Of a DNA stretch of 64,000 nucleotides, positions 46,075-55,214 are shown piece after piece. This DNA comes from Parvibaculum sp040216885 (GTDB lineage: Bacteria; Pseudomonadota; Alphaproteobacteria; Parvibaculales; Parvibaculaceae). Under the pieces are notes generated by a model that saw nothing but the letters and a program-made list of their open reading frames with translations, had not been told where the DNA came from and did no database searches. The DNA lies in assembly GCA_040216885.1 (NCBI GenBank), contig JAVJOG010000008.1, positions 248,001 through 312,000 on the forward strand, in the 5' to 3' direction. The translations under genes were made by a program, and so were the position numbers. Position 1 is the first letter of the stretch. Every line of letters starts with the position of its first letter.

Positions 46075-46866
46075 TTACGCCGGCTGGTCGAGCAGCAACG
46101 CTTCGCCGCCGCGCAGGATCGCCTCGGTCCGGTCGGTAAAGCGGCCGTCGCGGCCATGCAGCACCAGCCCGGGGCGGATCGCCAGCGGCGCCTTCGAATC
46201 GCGCTGACCACGGACGATGACGCGCGAGGCCGATTTGCCGGCGGCCGGCCAGAGCGGGAAAACCTCGATACCGCCCAGATGCCCCGCCATGGCCGCGAGC
46301 AGCGCCGCCAGCGCATCGGCGCGGTGGATGAAGGTCACCGTGCCCCGGGGCCGTGCCATGGTGCAGCAGAAGCGCACCCAGTCGTCGAGGTCGGAGCCGA
46401 GCGTCAGATGCGATTGCGCCTTGCCGGCATGGGGCGGCGCGGGACTGGTCGCCGGATCGTGAAAGGGCGGATTGGCGAAGACATGATGCCAGCCATTGGG
46501 CTCGAACCCCTGCGCCGCGAGATCGCGCGGCGAGAGGCCGATATCGCCCTCGACGATCGAAACACGATCCGCCATGCCGTTGCGCTCGATGTTGCGTTCC
46601 GCGAGACCGGCAAGTTCCGGCTGCAATTCGAGGCCGGCCACTTCAAGGCCGGGCACACGCGCGGCGAGGCAGAGGCTTGCGACGCCGACACCGGCGCCCG
46701 CTTCGAGCGCCCGCTCGCCTTCGCGCGCCGGCACGGCGGCGGCCAGCAGCACCGCGTCGATCCCGGCGCGGTAGCCCTTCTCCGGCTGCAGCAGTTTCAG
46801 CCGGTTGCCGAGAAATCCGTCATCGGTCGTTGCCGGTGCGATGTCGTCCGCCGCGTTGCCGCTCAT
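46075..46866 (-). CDS. tRNA1(Val) (adenine37-N6)-methyltransferase-like protein
   Basis: The 263-residue SAM methyltransferase has LQPEKGYRAGIDAVLLAAAVPA near the N-terminus, a glycine-rich ALEAGAGVGVASL motif, and the catalytic NPPFHDP motif that marks N6-adenine methylation. This layout fits the TrmN6/YfiC family. The stop of the small DUF2007 gene overlaps its start by 4 bp. S49 peptidase follows after 34 bp on the same strand. The precise target is inferred. Confidence 0.87.
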   Translation of the reverse strand: MSGNAADDIAPATTDDGFLGNRLKLLQPEKGYRAGIDAVLLAAAVPAREGERALEAGAGVGVASLCLAARVPGLEVAGLELQPELAGLAERNIERNGMADRVSIVEGDIGLSPRDLAAQGFEPNGWHHVFANPPFHDPATSPAPPHAGKAQSHLTLGSDLDDWVRFCCTMARPRGTVTFIHRADALAALLAAMAGHLGGIEVFPLWPAAGKSASRVIVRGQRDSKAPLAIRPGLVLHGRDGRFTDRTEAILRGGEALLLDQPA

Positions 46867-47063
46867 CCTTCCAGCCTCACCTCGTCGAGAATCCGCCGCG
46901 CCGCCTCATAATCCTCATCGACCACCATGATACGCTGCGGGAGAATGCCGAGCGAGCGCTGCATATGGGCGTCCATGCCGAAGCTCTCGATGCCAGCCTC
47001 GGTCAGCCGATGCGTCAGATAGGAGATCAGCACCGGGTCGCCCGTTCTGACCAGCTCTTTCAT
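46863..47063 (-). CDS. DUF2007-type small protein
   Basis: The 66-residue protein reads MKELVRTGDPVLISYLTHRLTEAGIESF at the start and ends IMVVDEDYEAARRILDEV, matching the DUF2007 family sometimes called a putative signal-transducing protein. GGAGGC lies before the ATG at 47063, so the longer frame to 47099 is not used. It overlaps the methyltransferase start by 4 bp, suggesting a shared transcript. Function is unknown. It is divergent from the polyprenyl synthase gene. Confidence 0.83.
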   Translation of the reverse strand: MKELVRTGDPVLISYLTHRLTEAGIESFGMDAHMQRSLGILPQRIMVVDEDYEAARRILDEVRLEG

Positions 47064-47281
47064 GCCGCCTCCGTCGTACAGATTTGCGCATCGCGGCAAC
47101 GCATTTCAACGGCGCTGCATTTCGACAGCGTATTGTCACAGCGCATTGCGACAAATGGCCCCGGTCCACGCGGGCCCGGCCCTTGCCGCTACGGGGCCGT
47201 CAACCTATGCTTACGCGCAGCAGCATAACACATGCGGGGCATGGAGATTCAGCCCTGCATACGAATTTTGAGGAGCGGATA

Positions 47282-48301
47282 TTGGGCGTTGTTGTTCCCC
47301 TCGAGGAAGAGCGCGGGCGCGGCCAGAATGCAGTCAAGCAGCTTCAGGCGCTGGTAGCCGGCGACATGGAGGCCGTCAACGAATTCATCCGCGAACGGAT
47401 GGCATCCGAAGTGCCGATGGTGCCGGAGCTGGCCAGCCATCTCATCAATTCGGGCGGCAAGCGCCTGCGGCCGATGCTCACCATCGCGGCGTCGCGGATG
47501 TGCGGCTATAACGGCACCGACCACATCAAGCTCGCCGCAACCGTCGAGTTCCTGCACACGGCGACCCTGCTTCACGACGATGTGGTGGACGAAAGCGACA
47601 TGCGGCGCGGCACGAAGACCGCGCGGATGCTGTGGGGCAACCAGGCGAGCGTTCTCGTCGGAGATTTCCTGCTCGGCCGCGCCTTCAAGCTGATGGTCGA
47701 GACGCGATCGCTCCGCGCCCTCGAAATCATCGCCGATGCCGCATCGATCATCGCCGAGGGCGAGGTGATGCAGCTTGCCGCGGCCAAGGACACCAGCACC
47801 ACCGAGGACGCTTACCTGCGCGTCATCCAGGCGAAGACGGCGGCGCTTTTTGCCGCCGCCACCGAGATCGGCGCCGTCATTTCGGAGCGCAACGGCACCG
47901 AGGCCGCGGCGCTCGAATCCTACGGCCGCAATCTCGGCATCGCCTTCCAGCTTGTCGACGATGCGCTGGATTATGGCGGCCGGGTGGCGGCACTCGGCAA
48001 GAATGTCGGCGACGATTTCCGCGAGGGCAAGATCACCCTGCCCGTCGTGCTGGCCTTCCGGCGCGGCACGGCGGAAGAGCGCGCCTTCTGGCAGCGCACC
48101 CTGCAGGATGGCGAGCGCGGCGACGGCGACCTTGCACATGCGGTCGAGCTGATGCAGAAGCACGACGCGCTGGACGACACGATTTTGCGGGCCCGCCACT
48201 ACGGCGCCATCGCCACCGACGCGCTGGCGATCTTTCCCGAAAGCGACTACCGCCAGGCGCTCACCGAGCTCGTCGAGTTCTGCATCAACCGCAATCACTG
48301 A
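47282..48301 (+). CDS. ispB: Polyprenyl diphosphate synthase, octaprenyl/decaprenyl type
   Basis: The 339-residue enzyme has both Asp-rich motifs of trans-prenyltransferases: LLHDDVVDESD and QLVDDALDYGG. It also has GGKRLRPMLTIAA, and ends with ALTELVEFCINR. It makes the long side chain of ubiquinone. The start is TTG at 47282, with GAGGAG 6 bases upstream; no ATG in the frame has such a site. Its final 17 bp overlap the 3' end of ispE on the other strand. Confidence 0.93.
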   Translation: MGVVVPLEEERGRGQNAVKQLQALVAGDMEAVNEFIRERMASEVPMVPELASHLINSGGKRLRPMLTIAASRMCGYNGTDHIKLAATVEFLHTATLLHDDVVDESDMRRGTKTARMLWGNQASVLVGDFLLGRAFKLMVETRSLRALEIIADAASIIAEGEVMQLAAAKDTSTTEDAYLRVIQAKTAALFAAATEIGAVISERNGTEAAALESYGRNLGIAFQLVDDALDYGGRVAALGKNVGDDFREGKITLPVVLAFRRGTAEERAFWQRTLQDGERGDGDLAHAVELMQKHDALDDTILRARHYGAIATDALAIFPESDYRQALTELVEFCINRNH

Positions 48302-49175
48302 CGCCGCAGGCGACAGTCCACCAGCCGGGATGCGCGCGCGCAATCGCGGCGGCCGCGGTCTCCGCCGCCGCTTCATCGGCATAGATCCCGAAACAGGTCG
48401 CACCCGAACCCGACATGCGGGCGAGGCGGCAGCCGGCGCTCGCGGCCAGCGCCGTCAGAACCGTGCCGATTTCGGGCGCGAGCGCCCTTGCCGGTGCTTC
48501 GAGGTCGTTCGCCACGCCGGCGAGCCAGCCGGTCAGTTCGTCCAGCGTCGCAAAGGAGGGCAAGGCCGGCGCTTCGGGCGCATGCGCAAGCGGCGGTGCG
48601 GCCAACACCCGGAACACCTCCGCCGTCGCCAGCGCCACGCCCGGATTGACCAGCACCAGATGGAAGCGCGGCAATGCATCGAGGCTGGCTATGTTCGTGC
48701 CTGTGCCCCACATCATCGCCGGGCGCGCATCGAGGCAGACGGGCACGTCGGCGCCGAGCGCGGCCGCCATTTCGCCGAGCGCCGTCGCACCGGGATCGAC
48801 GCCCCATAGCCGCACAAGCGCGCGCAAACCCGCCGCCGCATCGGCCGAACCGCCGCCGATCCCCGACGCAACGGGCAGGTTTTTCTCAAGCGTCAGCCGG
48901 GCGCCGGCGCGTGTGCCCGTCCGCTCGCGCAGCAGCCGGGCGGCGCGCAGCACCAGATTGTCGGGATCGGCGCCAAGCGCCGCCGCGAAAGGTCCCTGCA
49001 GGTCGAGCGTCAACGCGCCGGCCGCCTCGGCGCCCACGCGGTCGCCGGCCTGCGCGAAGACGACAAGGCTCTGCAGTTCGTGATAGCCGTCGGCGCGGCG
49101 GCCGATGACCCGCAGGCTCAGATTGATCTTGGCGGGTGCGTCCTCGACGATCTGGCGGATGTCCTCGCCCGTCAC
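48285..49175 (-). CDS. ispE: 4-diphosphocytidyl-2-C-methyl-D-erythritol kinase
   Basis: The 296-residue GHMP kinase has EDAPAKINLSLRVIGRRADGYHELQSLVVFAQ at the N-terminus and the ATP motif PVASGIGGGSADAAAG near residue 104. The C-terminal MSGSGATCFGIY motif completes the family pattern. It phosphorylates CDP-methylerythritol in the MEP pathway. The TPR lipoprotein gene ends 3 bp upstream on the same strand. It converges on ispB with a 17-bp overlap, so both isoprenoid genes share an end. Confidence 0.95.
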   Translation of the reverse strand: MTGEDIRQIVEDAPAKINLSLRVIGRRADGYHELQSLVVFAQAGDRVGAEAAGALTLDLQGPFAAALGADPDNLVLRAARLLRERTGTRAGARLTLEKNLPVASGIGGGSADAAAGLRALVRLWGVDPGATALGEMAAALGADVPVCLDARPAMMWGTGTNIASLDALPRFHLVLVNPGVALATAEVFRVLAAPPLAHAPEAPALPSFATLDELTGWLAGVANDLEAPARALAPEIGTVLTALAASAGCRLARMSGSGATCFGIYADEAAAETAAAAIARAHPGWWTVACGVSDCG

Positions 49176-49178
49176 AGC

Positions 49179-50954
49179 TTAGAGCCCCGTGGCGCCCGCA
49201 GCGGCTTCCTCGCGCTCGGCGCTTTCGGCGGCTTCAAGGCCGTAGTCGAGCTTGGCGCGCAGCAGCTTCACCCGCTTTTCCTCCGGGTTCATCGCGAGGG
49301 CATGGTTCCACTGGAAGCGCGCCTCGATCTTGCGGCCGACCTTCCACAACGCATCGCCCAGATGCTCGTTGATGGTCGGGTCGTCCGGCTGCAACTCGAC
49401 CGCGCGTTCGAGATATTTGACCGCGAGCGCATATTCGCCGAGCCGGTAGCGCGCCCAGCCGAGACTGTCGACGATGAAGCCATCGTTCGGACGCCGCTCC
49501 ACCGCTTTCTCTATCATCGCCAGCGCCTCGTCGAGGTGACGATGCTGTTCGATCCATGAATAGCCGAGATAGTTCAGCACCAGCGGATGGTCGTCAGAGA
49601 GCTTCAGCGCCAGCTTCAGATCGTTCTCCGCCTTGTCCCATTCGCCGAGACGCTCGAAGCAGATGCCGCGCGCATAATAGAGCGTCCAGTCGCCATCCGA
49701 TGGCGTGCCTGAAAGTTCGATGGCGCGCTCGTAATGGATCACGGCCTCGGCATAGTTCTCCTTGGCGCGGTAGATGTCGCCGATCGCGACCAGCGGATCT
49801 ATGCTGTCGGGCTTCTCGCGCGAAAGACGCCGCAGCACGCTGACCGCCTCGGCGTCGCGTTCGAGCCTGTCGAGCGCGAGGGCGGTCTGGATGCGCGCAT
49901 TCATGTAGAGCGGCGAGGCGCGGTCGATCCTGCTGTAGGCGGCAATCGCATCTTCCCAGCGCTTGCGGCTTTCATGGGCGCCGGCGAGCAGCGAACGGGC
50001 GATGTCGAAATCGGGACGCAGGTAGAGCGCCAGATGGAGATAGACCTCCGAGAGGTCGCTCGACGTGTCCTGCATCAGCGCGCTGCCGAGGCCGTACAGC
50101 GCTTCGGCGGCACCGTCGGCGGCACTGCGGACCTGAACCGGCAATTCCTCGCCGCGCGCGAGGCGCGCCAGGTGATCGCGCACCAGCGGGTGTTCGGGCG
50201 CGAAGACCAGGAATCCTTCCAGCGCCGCGCGCGCTTCGTCGGCGCGGCCCTGGCGTTGCAGGAAACTCGCATAGGCCTCGACGACGCGCACACTCGAGCC
50301 GCCACTGGCGCTCATCGCTTCCGCATAGGCCTCGTTTGCGCCCTCCGCGTCGCCCAGCAGGTCCAGCATCAGACCCTGGTGATAAGACCGGAACAGCGCG
50401 AAGGCCGTACGCCCCTCGAAAGCACCGATCTTTTCGAGCACCAGATCCTTGTCGCGTTCTCCCGCGGCCGCCCAGGCCGATGTCAGCGTACCGACAAGCG
50501 CCGTGAAGGGTCCGGGCGCCGATGCCGCGATTTGTTCGCGCGCGGCGGCATAATCCCCCGTCTTGATATCGGCCAGCGCCAGCGTCAGCCGCGCCATGCG
50601 CTGGCCGGGTTCGCCTTCCACCAGCCGTTCGGCCAGGCGGACCGCGCGGTCGATATCGCCCGCCGCCAGCGCGGCCATGAAGGCGCGGTCGAGAACAAGC
50701 GGATCGTCGGGTTCGCCGCGCAACGCGGCGTCGTAGAATTCGGCCGCCTTCTGCTGGTCGTTGATCGATGCCGCGTGACGGCCGGCAAGATAGGCGCCGT
50801 AGGGCGTCTCGCCGCGCTTCGCGCCGAGATCGGCGAACGAGCCGAGCCCCGCACAGCCGCCGAGCGCCGCCAGCGCCGCGGCCAGCGCCACGCGCCTCAA
50901 CCCTTGCCGGAAGAGCCTGCCGGTCTTCGGCAGCCTAGCTGTCGTGATGGCCAT
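49179..50954 (-). CDS. TPR-repeat lipoprotein
   Basis: The 591-residue protein has a basic N-terminus, a hydrophobic segment and a lipobox, LGGC around residue 34, so it is probably a lipid-anchored periplasmic protein. From residue about 60 to 570 it is a chain of tetratricopeptide repeats, best seen near the C-terminus (NYLGYSWIEQHRHLDEALAMIEKAVERRPND, then YLERAVELQPDDPTINEHLGDALWKVGR). TPR proteins are scaffolds for protein contacts; the partner is unknown. ispE follows closely. Confidence 0.85.
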   Translation of the reverse strand: MAITTARLPKTGRLFRQGLRRVALAAALAALGGCAGLGSFADLGAKRGETPYGAYLAGRHAASINDQQKAAEFYDAALRGEPDDPLVLDRAFMAALAAGDIDRAVRLAERLVEGEPGQRMARLTLALADIKTGDYAAAREQIAASAPGPFTALVGTLTSAWAAAGERDKDLVLEKIGAFEGRTAFALFRSYHQGLMLDLLGDAEGANEAYAEAMSASGGSSVRVVEAYASFLQRQGRADEARAALEGFLVFAPEHPLVRDHLARLARGEELPVQVRSAADGAAEALYGLGSALMQDTSSDLSEVYLHLALYLRPDFDIARSLLAGAHESRKRWEDAIAAYSRIDRASPLYMNARIQTALALDRLERDAEAVSVLRRLSREKPDSIDPLVAIGDIYRAKENYAEAVIHYERAIELSGTPSDGDWTLYYARGICFERLGEWDKAENDLKLALKLSDDHPLVLNYLGYSWIEQHRHLDEALAMIEKAVERRPNDGFIVDSLGWARYRLGEYALAVKYLERAVELQPDDPTINEHLGDALWKVGRKIEARFQWNHALAMNPEEKRVKLLRAKLDYGLEAAESAEREEAAAGATGL

Positions 50955-51050
50955 ATGGGCCCTGCCTCCGAGACTGCCTCGCGCGGCGGCCGGTGCGGCC
51001 GCCGTCGCGAAGCCTACAGGAGCGCGCGCACCGGAAACAGGCGTGCCGCC

Positions 51051-52718
51051 TTACATATTCGGGTAATTCGGCCCGCCCGCGCCTTCCGGCACCGTCCAGT
51101 TGATGTTTTGCGCCGGGTCCTTGATGTCGCAGGTTTTGCAGTGAACGCAGTTCTGCGCGTTGATCTGGAAGCGCGGATTGGAGCCGTCGTCGTCGCGGAT
51201 CACTTCATAGACGCCGGCCGGGCAATAGCGCTGCGCCGGTTCGGCGTAGTTCGGCAGATTGTAGGCAATGGGGATCGCCGGGTCCTTCAGCGTCAGGTGA
51301 ACCGGCTGATCTTCCTCGTGATTGGTGGCCGAAATGAACACCGAGGAAAGCTTGTCGAAGGAAATCTTGCCGTCGGGCTTGGGATATTCGATCGGCTTGC
51401 ATTCGCTCGCCTTTTTCAGCGTCGCATGGTCGGGCTTCTTGTGGCGGAGCGTGAAAGGCAGGCCGAGACCGAGATTGTTCATCCACATGTCGAGCGCGCC
51501 GAAGCCTGTGCCGAGGAAGGTGCCGAGGCGCGAGAGCAGCGGCTTCACGTTGCGCACGCGCTTCAGGTCCTTGTAGACCGCGCTCTTCTCATAGGCCTGC
51601 GTGTAAGCCACAAGCTCATCGGACTGCCGCCCGTCCTTCACCGCCTCGAAGGCGGCCTCGGCGGCCATGATGCCGGTCAGCATCGCGTTGTGGCTGCCCT
51701 TGATGCGCGGCACGTTGACGAAACCGGCCGAGCAGCCGATCAGCGCGCCGCCGGGGAAAGTCAATTTCGGTACCGACTGGAAACCGCCCTCGGTGATGGC
51801 GCGCGCGCCATAGGCGATGCGCTTGCCGCCCTCGAACGTCTCGACGATCGAGGGATGATGCTTGAAACGCTGGAACTCGTCGAAGGGCGAGAGATAGGGA
51901 TTGCTGTAATTCAGGTGAACGACGAAACCGACCGAAACGAGATTCTCGCCGAAGTGATAGAGGAACGATCCACCGCCGGTCGAATTGTCGAGCGGCCAGC
52001 CCAGCGTGTGTTGCACGAGGCCCTTGCGGTGCTTCGACGGGTCGACCTGCCACAGTTCCTTCAGGCCGATGCCGAATTTCTGCGGCTCGCAGCCCTCATC
52101 GAGCTTGAACTTGCGGATCAGCTCCTTCGACAGCGAACCGCGCACGCCTTCGGCAAAAAACGTGTATTTGCCGCGCAGCTCGATGCCGGGCGTGTAGCTG
52201 TCCTTGTGCGAGCCGTCCTTCGCAACGCCCATGTCGCCGGTGACGACGCCGCGTACCGATCCGTCCTCGCCATAGAGCACTTCGGCGCCCGCGAAACCCG
52301 GATAGATTTCGACGCCGAGGCCTTCGGCCTGTTCGGCGAGCCAGCGGCAGACATTGCCGAGGCTGACGATGTAGTTGCCGTGATTGTTCATCAGCGGCGG
52401 GAACAGGATGTTCGGGATGCGCAAGCCGCCGGCCGGGCCGAGATAGATGAAATGGTCGGCCGTCACTTCCGTGTCGACGGGCGCGCCCATCTCGCGCCAG
52501 TCCGGCAGCAGCGTGTCGAGGCCGATCGGGTCGATCACCGCGCCCGACAGGATATGCGCGCCGACTTCCGAGCCCTTTTCGATTACGCAGACCGACAGGT
52601 CAAAATCTTCCGCCGCCGCGAGCTGGCGCAGCCGGATCGCCGCCGACAGCCCGGCCGGGCCGCCGCCGACGACGACAACGTCGTATTCCATAAATTCGCG
52701 TTCGACCTGCTCGCTCAT
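51051..52718 (-). CDS. Electron transfer flavoprotein-ubiquinone oxidoreductase
   Basis: The 555-residue protein is a full-length ETF-QO. It begins with an FAD motif VVVGGGPAGLSAAIRLRQL, carries VIEKGSEVGAHILSGAVIDP, and ends with a single [4Fe-4S] domain: CPAGVYE near residue 500 and CVHCKTC at 524-530. It passes electrons from acyl-CoA dehydrogenases through ETF to ubiquinone at the inner membrane. This fits an organism with active fatty-acid or amino-acid oxidation. The gene is divergent from udg with a 276-bp gap. Confidence 0.96.
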   Translation of the reverse strand: MSEQVEREFMEYDVVVVGGGPAGLSAAIRLRQLAAAEDFDLSVCVIEKGSEVGAHILSGAVIDPIGLDTLLPDWREMGAPVDTEVTADHFIYLGPAGGLRIPNILFPPLMNNHGNYIVSLGNVCRWLAEQAEGLGVEIYPGFAGAEVLYGEDGSVRGVVTGDMGVAKDGSHKDSYTPGIELRGKYTFFAEGVRGSLSKELIRKFKLDEGCEPQKFGIGLKELWQVDPSKHRKGLVQHTLGWPLDNSTGGGSFLYHFGENLVSVGFVVHLNYSNPYLSPFDEFQRFKHHPSIVETFEGGKRIAYGARAITEGGFQSVPKLTFPGGALIGCSAGFVNVPRIKGSHNAMLTGIMAAEAAFEAVKDGRQSDELVAYTQAYEKSAVYKDLKRVRNVKPLLSRLGTFLGTGFGALDMWMNNLGLGLPFTLRHKKPDHATLKKASECKPIEYPKPDGKISFDKLSSVFISATNHEEDQPVHLTLKDPAIPIAYNLPNYAEPAQRYCPAGVYEVIRDDDGSNPRFQINAQNCVHCKTCDIKDPAQNINWTVPEGAGGPNYPNM

Positions 52719-52994
52719 TCAGCCTCTCCTCGCCGCCTCTTTCCGTTCAGCCCGGGATGCCTCATTTCGCGCCCCACGGCCCGGTAAAATCGGGGTCCGT
52801 TATGGTGCGAATGGCCCCGCCGGTCAATATATTGGGCCGCACGGGACACAGCGGCCCAGTTGCATGTTATTCTCAACAATGCCGGCATCCGTTCTTTCCG
52901 GAAAGTGCCGGAAAAATGCCAGAATGAACAATTGTAGATTTGCCATGGCAAGCGTCAAACCGGCGCCCGGCAAACTCTGGAAACCGCAAGGTCA

Positions 52995-53861
52995 ATGAAC
53001 AGGTCCGGCTCACCGTCCGATCCTCTCGCGCCCGACGAAGCGGCGGCGTTGCTTGCCTTTTACGTCGAGGCCGGCGTCAGCGATGCGTTGTGCGACGCGC
53101 CGGTCGACCGCTATGCGCTCGACGAGGCAACCACGCCCGCCGCCGGCGCGCCGCACGCAGACAGACAACCGGCACCGGCGCCCGTCGCGGCCACGCCGAA
53201 GCCGGCGCCGCTGCGCCCGCCCTCGCCCGCTGCACTGCCGCTCGACGACGCCCGCGCCGCCGAAGGGGCGCGCGACGTTGCCTCGGCCTGCAACACGCTC
53301 GACGAATTGCGCGCCGCGCTCGAGACATTCGAGGGCTGCCCGCTGCGCTACACCGCGAAGACCCTCGTCTTCGCCGACGGCAATCCGCAAGCGCGCCTGA
53401 TGCTGGTCGGCGAAGCGCCGGGGCGCGACGAGGATTTGCAGGGCCTGCCTTTCGTCGGACGCGCCGGGCAGTTGCTCGACCGCATGCTCGCCGCGATCGG
53501 CCTCGACCGCACATCGGTCTACATTGTCAACACGCTGCCCTGGCGGCCGCCCGGCAACCGCACGCCGACGCCGGCCGAACATGCGGTCTGCATGCCCTTT
53601 GTCGAACGTCACATCGAACTCGTCGCGCCGGAAATGCTGTTGCTGCTCGGCGGCGTCTCGGCCAAGCAATTGCTGCGCACCGACACCGGCATCACGCGGC
53701 TTCGGGGCAAGTGGTCGACATATAATGTCGCTGGCCGCGACATTCCGGCGCTGCCGACGCTGCACCCGGCCTATCTGCTGCGCCAGCCGGCGCAAAAAAG
53801 ACTGGCGTGGCGGGACCTTCAGTCGCTGAAGGCGCGCCTCGACGCGGGTCCCGCCGGCTAA
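52995..53861 (+). CDS. Uracil-DNA glycosylase, family 4-like, missing two Fe-S cysteines
   Basis: The 288-residue protein has a variable Pro/Ala-rich N-terminal third (about 1-100) and a UDG domain after it. The motifs are GEAPGRDED (139-147), PFVGRAGQLLDRML, RPPGNRTP (184-191) and HPAYLLR (257-263), close to family 4 enzymes. Of the four cysteines that bind the Fe-S cluster in family 4, only C115 and C199 are present. F112 and W183 stand where the other two are expected. The last 126 bp of the gene are duplicated at 55215-55340. It removes uracil from DNA by family inference. Confidence 0.87.
   Translation: MNRSGSPSDPLAPDEAAALLAFYVEAGVSDALCDAPVDRYALDEATTPAAGAPHADRQPAPAPVAATPKPAPLRPPSPAALPLDDARAAEGARDVASACNTLDELRAALETFEGCPLRYTAKTLVFADGNPQARLMLVGEAPGRDEDLQGLPFVGRAGQLLDRMLAAIGLDRTSVYIVNTLPWRPPGNRTPTPAEHAVCMPFVERHIELVAPEMLLLLGGVSAKQLLRTDTGITRLRGKWSTYNVAGRDIPALPTLHPAYLLRQPAQKRLAWRDLQSLKARLDAGPAG
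53736..53861 (+). repeat. 126-bp direct repeat, left copy (3' end of udg)
   Basis: Begins CGCGACATTCCGGCG and runs to the udg stop codon TAA. It matches 55215-55340 at 123 of 126 positions, without gaps, at a distance of 1479 bp. This copy is within the intact udg reading frame. If the segment between the copies is an insertion, this one is likely the imported end that kept the gene whole. Confidence 0.95.
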
Positions 53862-54117
53862 GGGCGTGTCAATAAATTACTGAATCGGAACGGCTGTCTA
53901 GAAAGTAAAAAAATAGCGGAAAGCCAAAATAAAAGTGCCGTCCCGGCACTCGTTGCCGAGGCCCAATCCACGCTGCGGCAGAGGGTGAGGCGAGTGGCAC
54001 CCGGCACAGTATTCAAGAAGAAGGCCCGGAGTGTGAAGACCTGTTGCGGTGAGTGTGGTGGCGGAGGGCGGCGGTAGTTCTGGGGCCACGCACGGTGGTC
54101 CTTCATAAAAGAGAAGC

Positions 54118-55170
54118 ATGGGGGGTACTATGGAGCAGAGTGAATCCACTGATGTGTCTGTCCCACGGGAAATCGGAGACGCACTTGATGAGCGCGATTA
54201 CCTTGACCCTGAAACGTTCCCTATCATTGAACGTCAAATGGCAGCTCACTTCGACTATCAGATTGAGTTGTTTCCGGAGCTGAACAGAACTTGGAGTGTC
54301 CGACGGTTCTTCGACGTGTATTCGAGTCGAATACGGGAGCACTTTCCGATCGACGACCGGATTCAAGAGGTTATCTTAGCTCTCAAAAACAAGATCATAC
54401 TCAGTATGGCACTCTACATCGCGTTAAAGAGGTTCTTGCTAGTCCTGTGTCTTTATCTCATTTACAAATCAACGTCGCTGACTAAATTTTTGGGAACGCA
54501 AGATTCGCGACTTGGCGATCAACAGTATACGGACCTTATATATTGGGGCGTTCTGCTGATGATCGTCGGATTCAAGTTGCTAGGGATGATTTCCCTGCAC
54601 TTCATGTACAATATGAAAGTGGAAGCAGAAACTTCGTCGGCCGCTTTAACGATTTCCACTCACATCTCCAGGCTGTCTGGCTTGTTTGCTGACCTATTGC
54701 ATAGAATCAACCATAGCAAGCATGTCTTGGAGAGTTCAAAGCAATGGGCGGACATGTCGGCCCGGCTAATCAAGAGCTGCATTTGGGTGGCCAGACGCGT
54801 CGAACATCTCGAAAAGTTTATACAGGTTTGGATGTGGCGCGTGAGGCGGATTCACAGGCTCACGATTTTGTTTGGGCGACTATCCGCAGGAGTGATACTG
54901 GGCGTATTTCTATTCTCCTTCAGTGACAGCGTCCCAGAAGAACACCTCGTTGCGAGCGTGTTGGCAGCAATCGCTGTCACGTTAGCGTCAGTATTCCTGT
55001 ATCGAACTCCTACGAATGACATTGAAAAGCGCTTTAGCTATGCGGAGTGGGACAGCTTTAGAAAGATGGGGTTCCATGAGCATATTGCAGACCATGTAAA
55101 GTTCGACAAGCAAGAACTCAGGGACACCGAAACACTCGGCAATGCGCGACAAAGTCGTAAATCTGAATGA
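54118..55170 (+). CDS. Four-helix membrane protein of unknown function in the udg insertion
   Basis: The 350-residue protein has a soluble N-terminal part (about 1-90), two hydrophobic helices (about 93-116 and 138-164), a long helical, possibly coiled region (about 165-245), two more helices (about 248-268 and 276-296) and a polar C-terminal tail. No enzyme motif or known family is recognised. Codon use is AT-richer than the host core. The start is ATG at 54118, or 54130. As a lone cargo gene of a putative element, a defence or fitness role is possible but not shown. Confidence 0.7.
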   Translation: MGGTMEQSESTDVSVPREIGDALDERDYLDPETFPIIERQMAAHFDYQIELFPELNRTWSVRRFFDVYSSRIREHFPIDDRIQEVILALKNKIILSMALYIALKRFLLVLCLYLIYKSTSLTKFLGTQDSRLGDQQYTDLIYWGVLLMIVGFKLLGMISLHFMYNMKVEAETSSAALTISTHISRLSGLFADLLHRINHSKHVLESSKQWADMSARLIKSCIWVARRVEHLEKFIQVWMWRVRRIHRLTILFGRLSAGVILGVFLFSFSDSVPEEHLVASVLAAIAVTLASVFLYRTPTNDIEKRFSYAEWDSFRKMGFHEHIADHVKFDKQELRDTETLGNARQSRKSE

Positions 55171-55214
55171 GAGAAATCACTCCGAATGCCCAGGCGCGCT
55201 TGCCTGGCGGCGGA

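Noticed and set aside
49734..52787. Very long open frame antisense to the TPR and ETF-QO genes
   Set aside because: GC-rich codon structure leaves the opposite strand open. The translation has no family motif and covers two well-supported genes.
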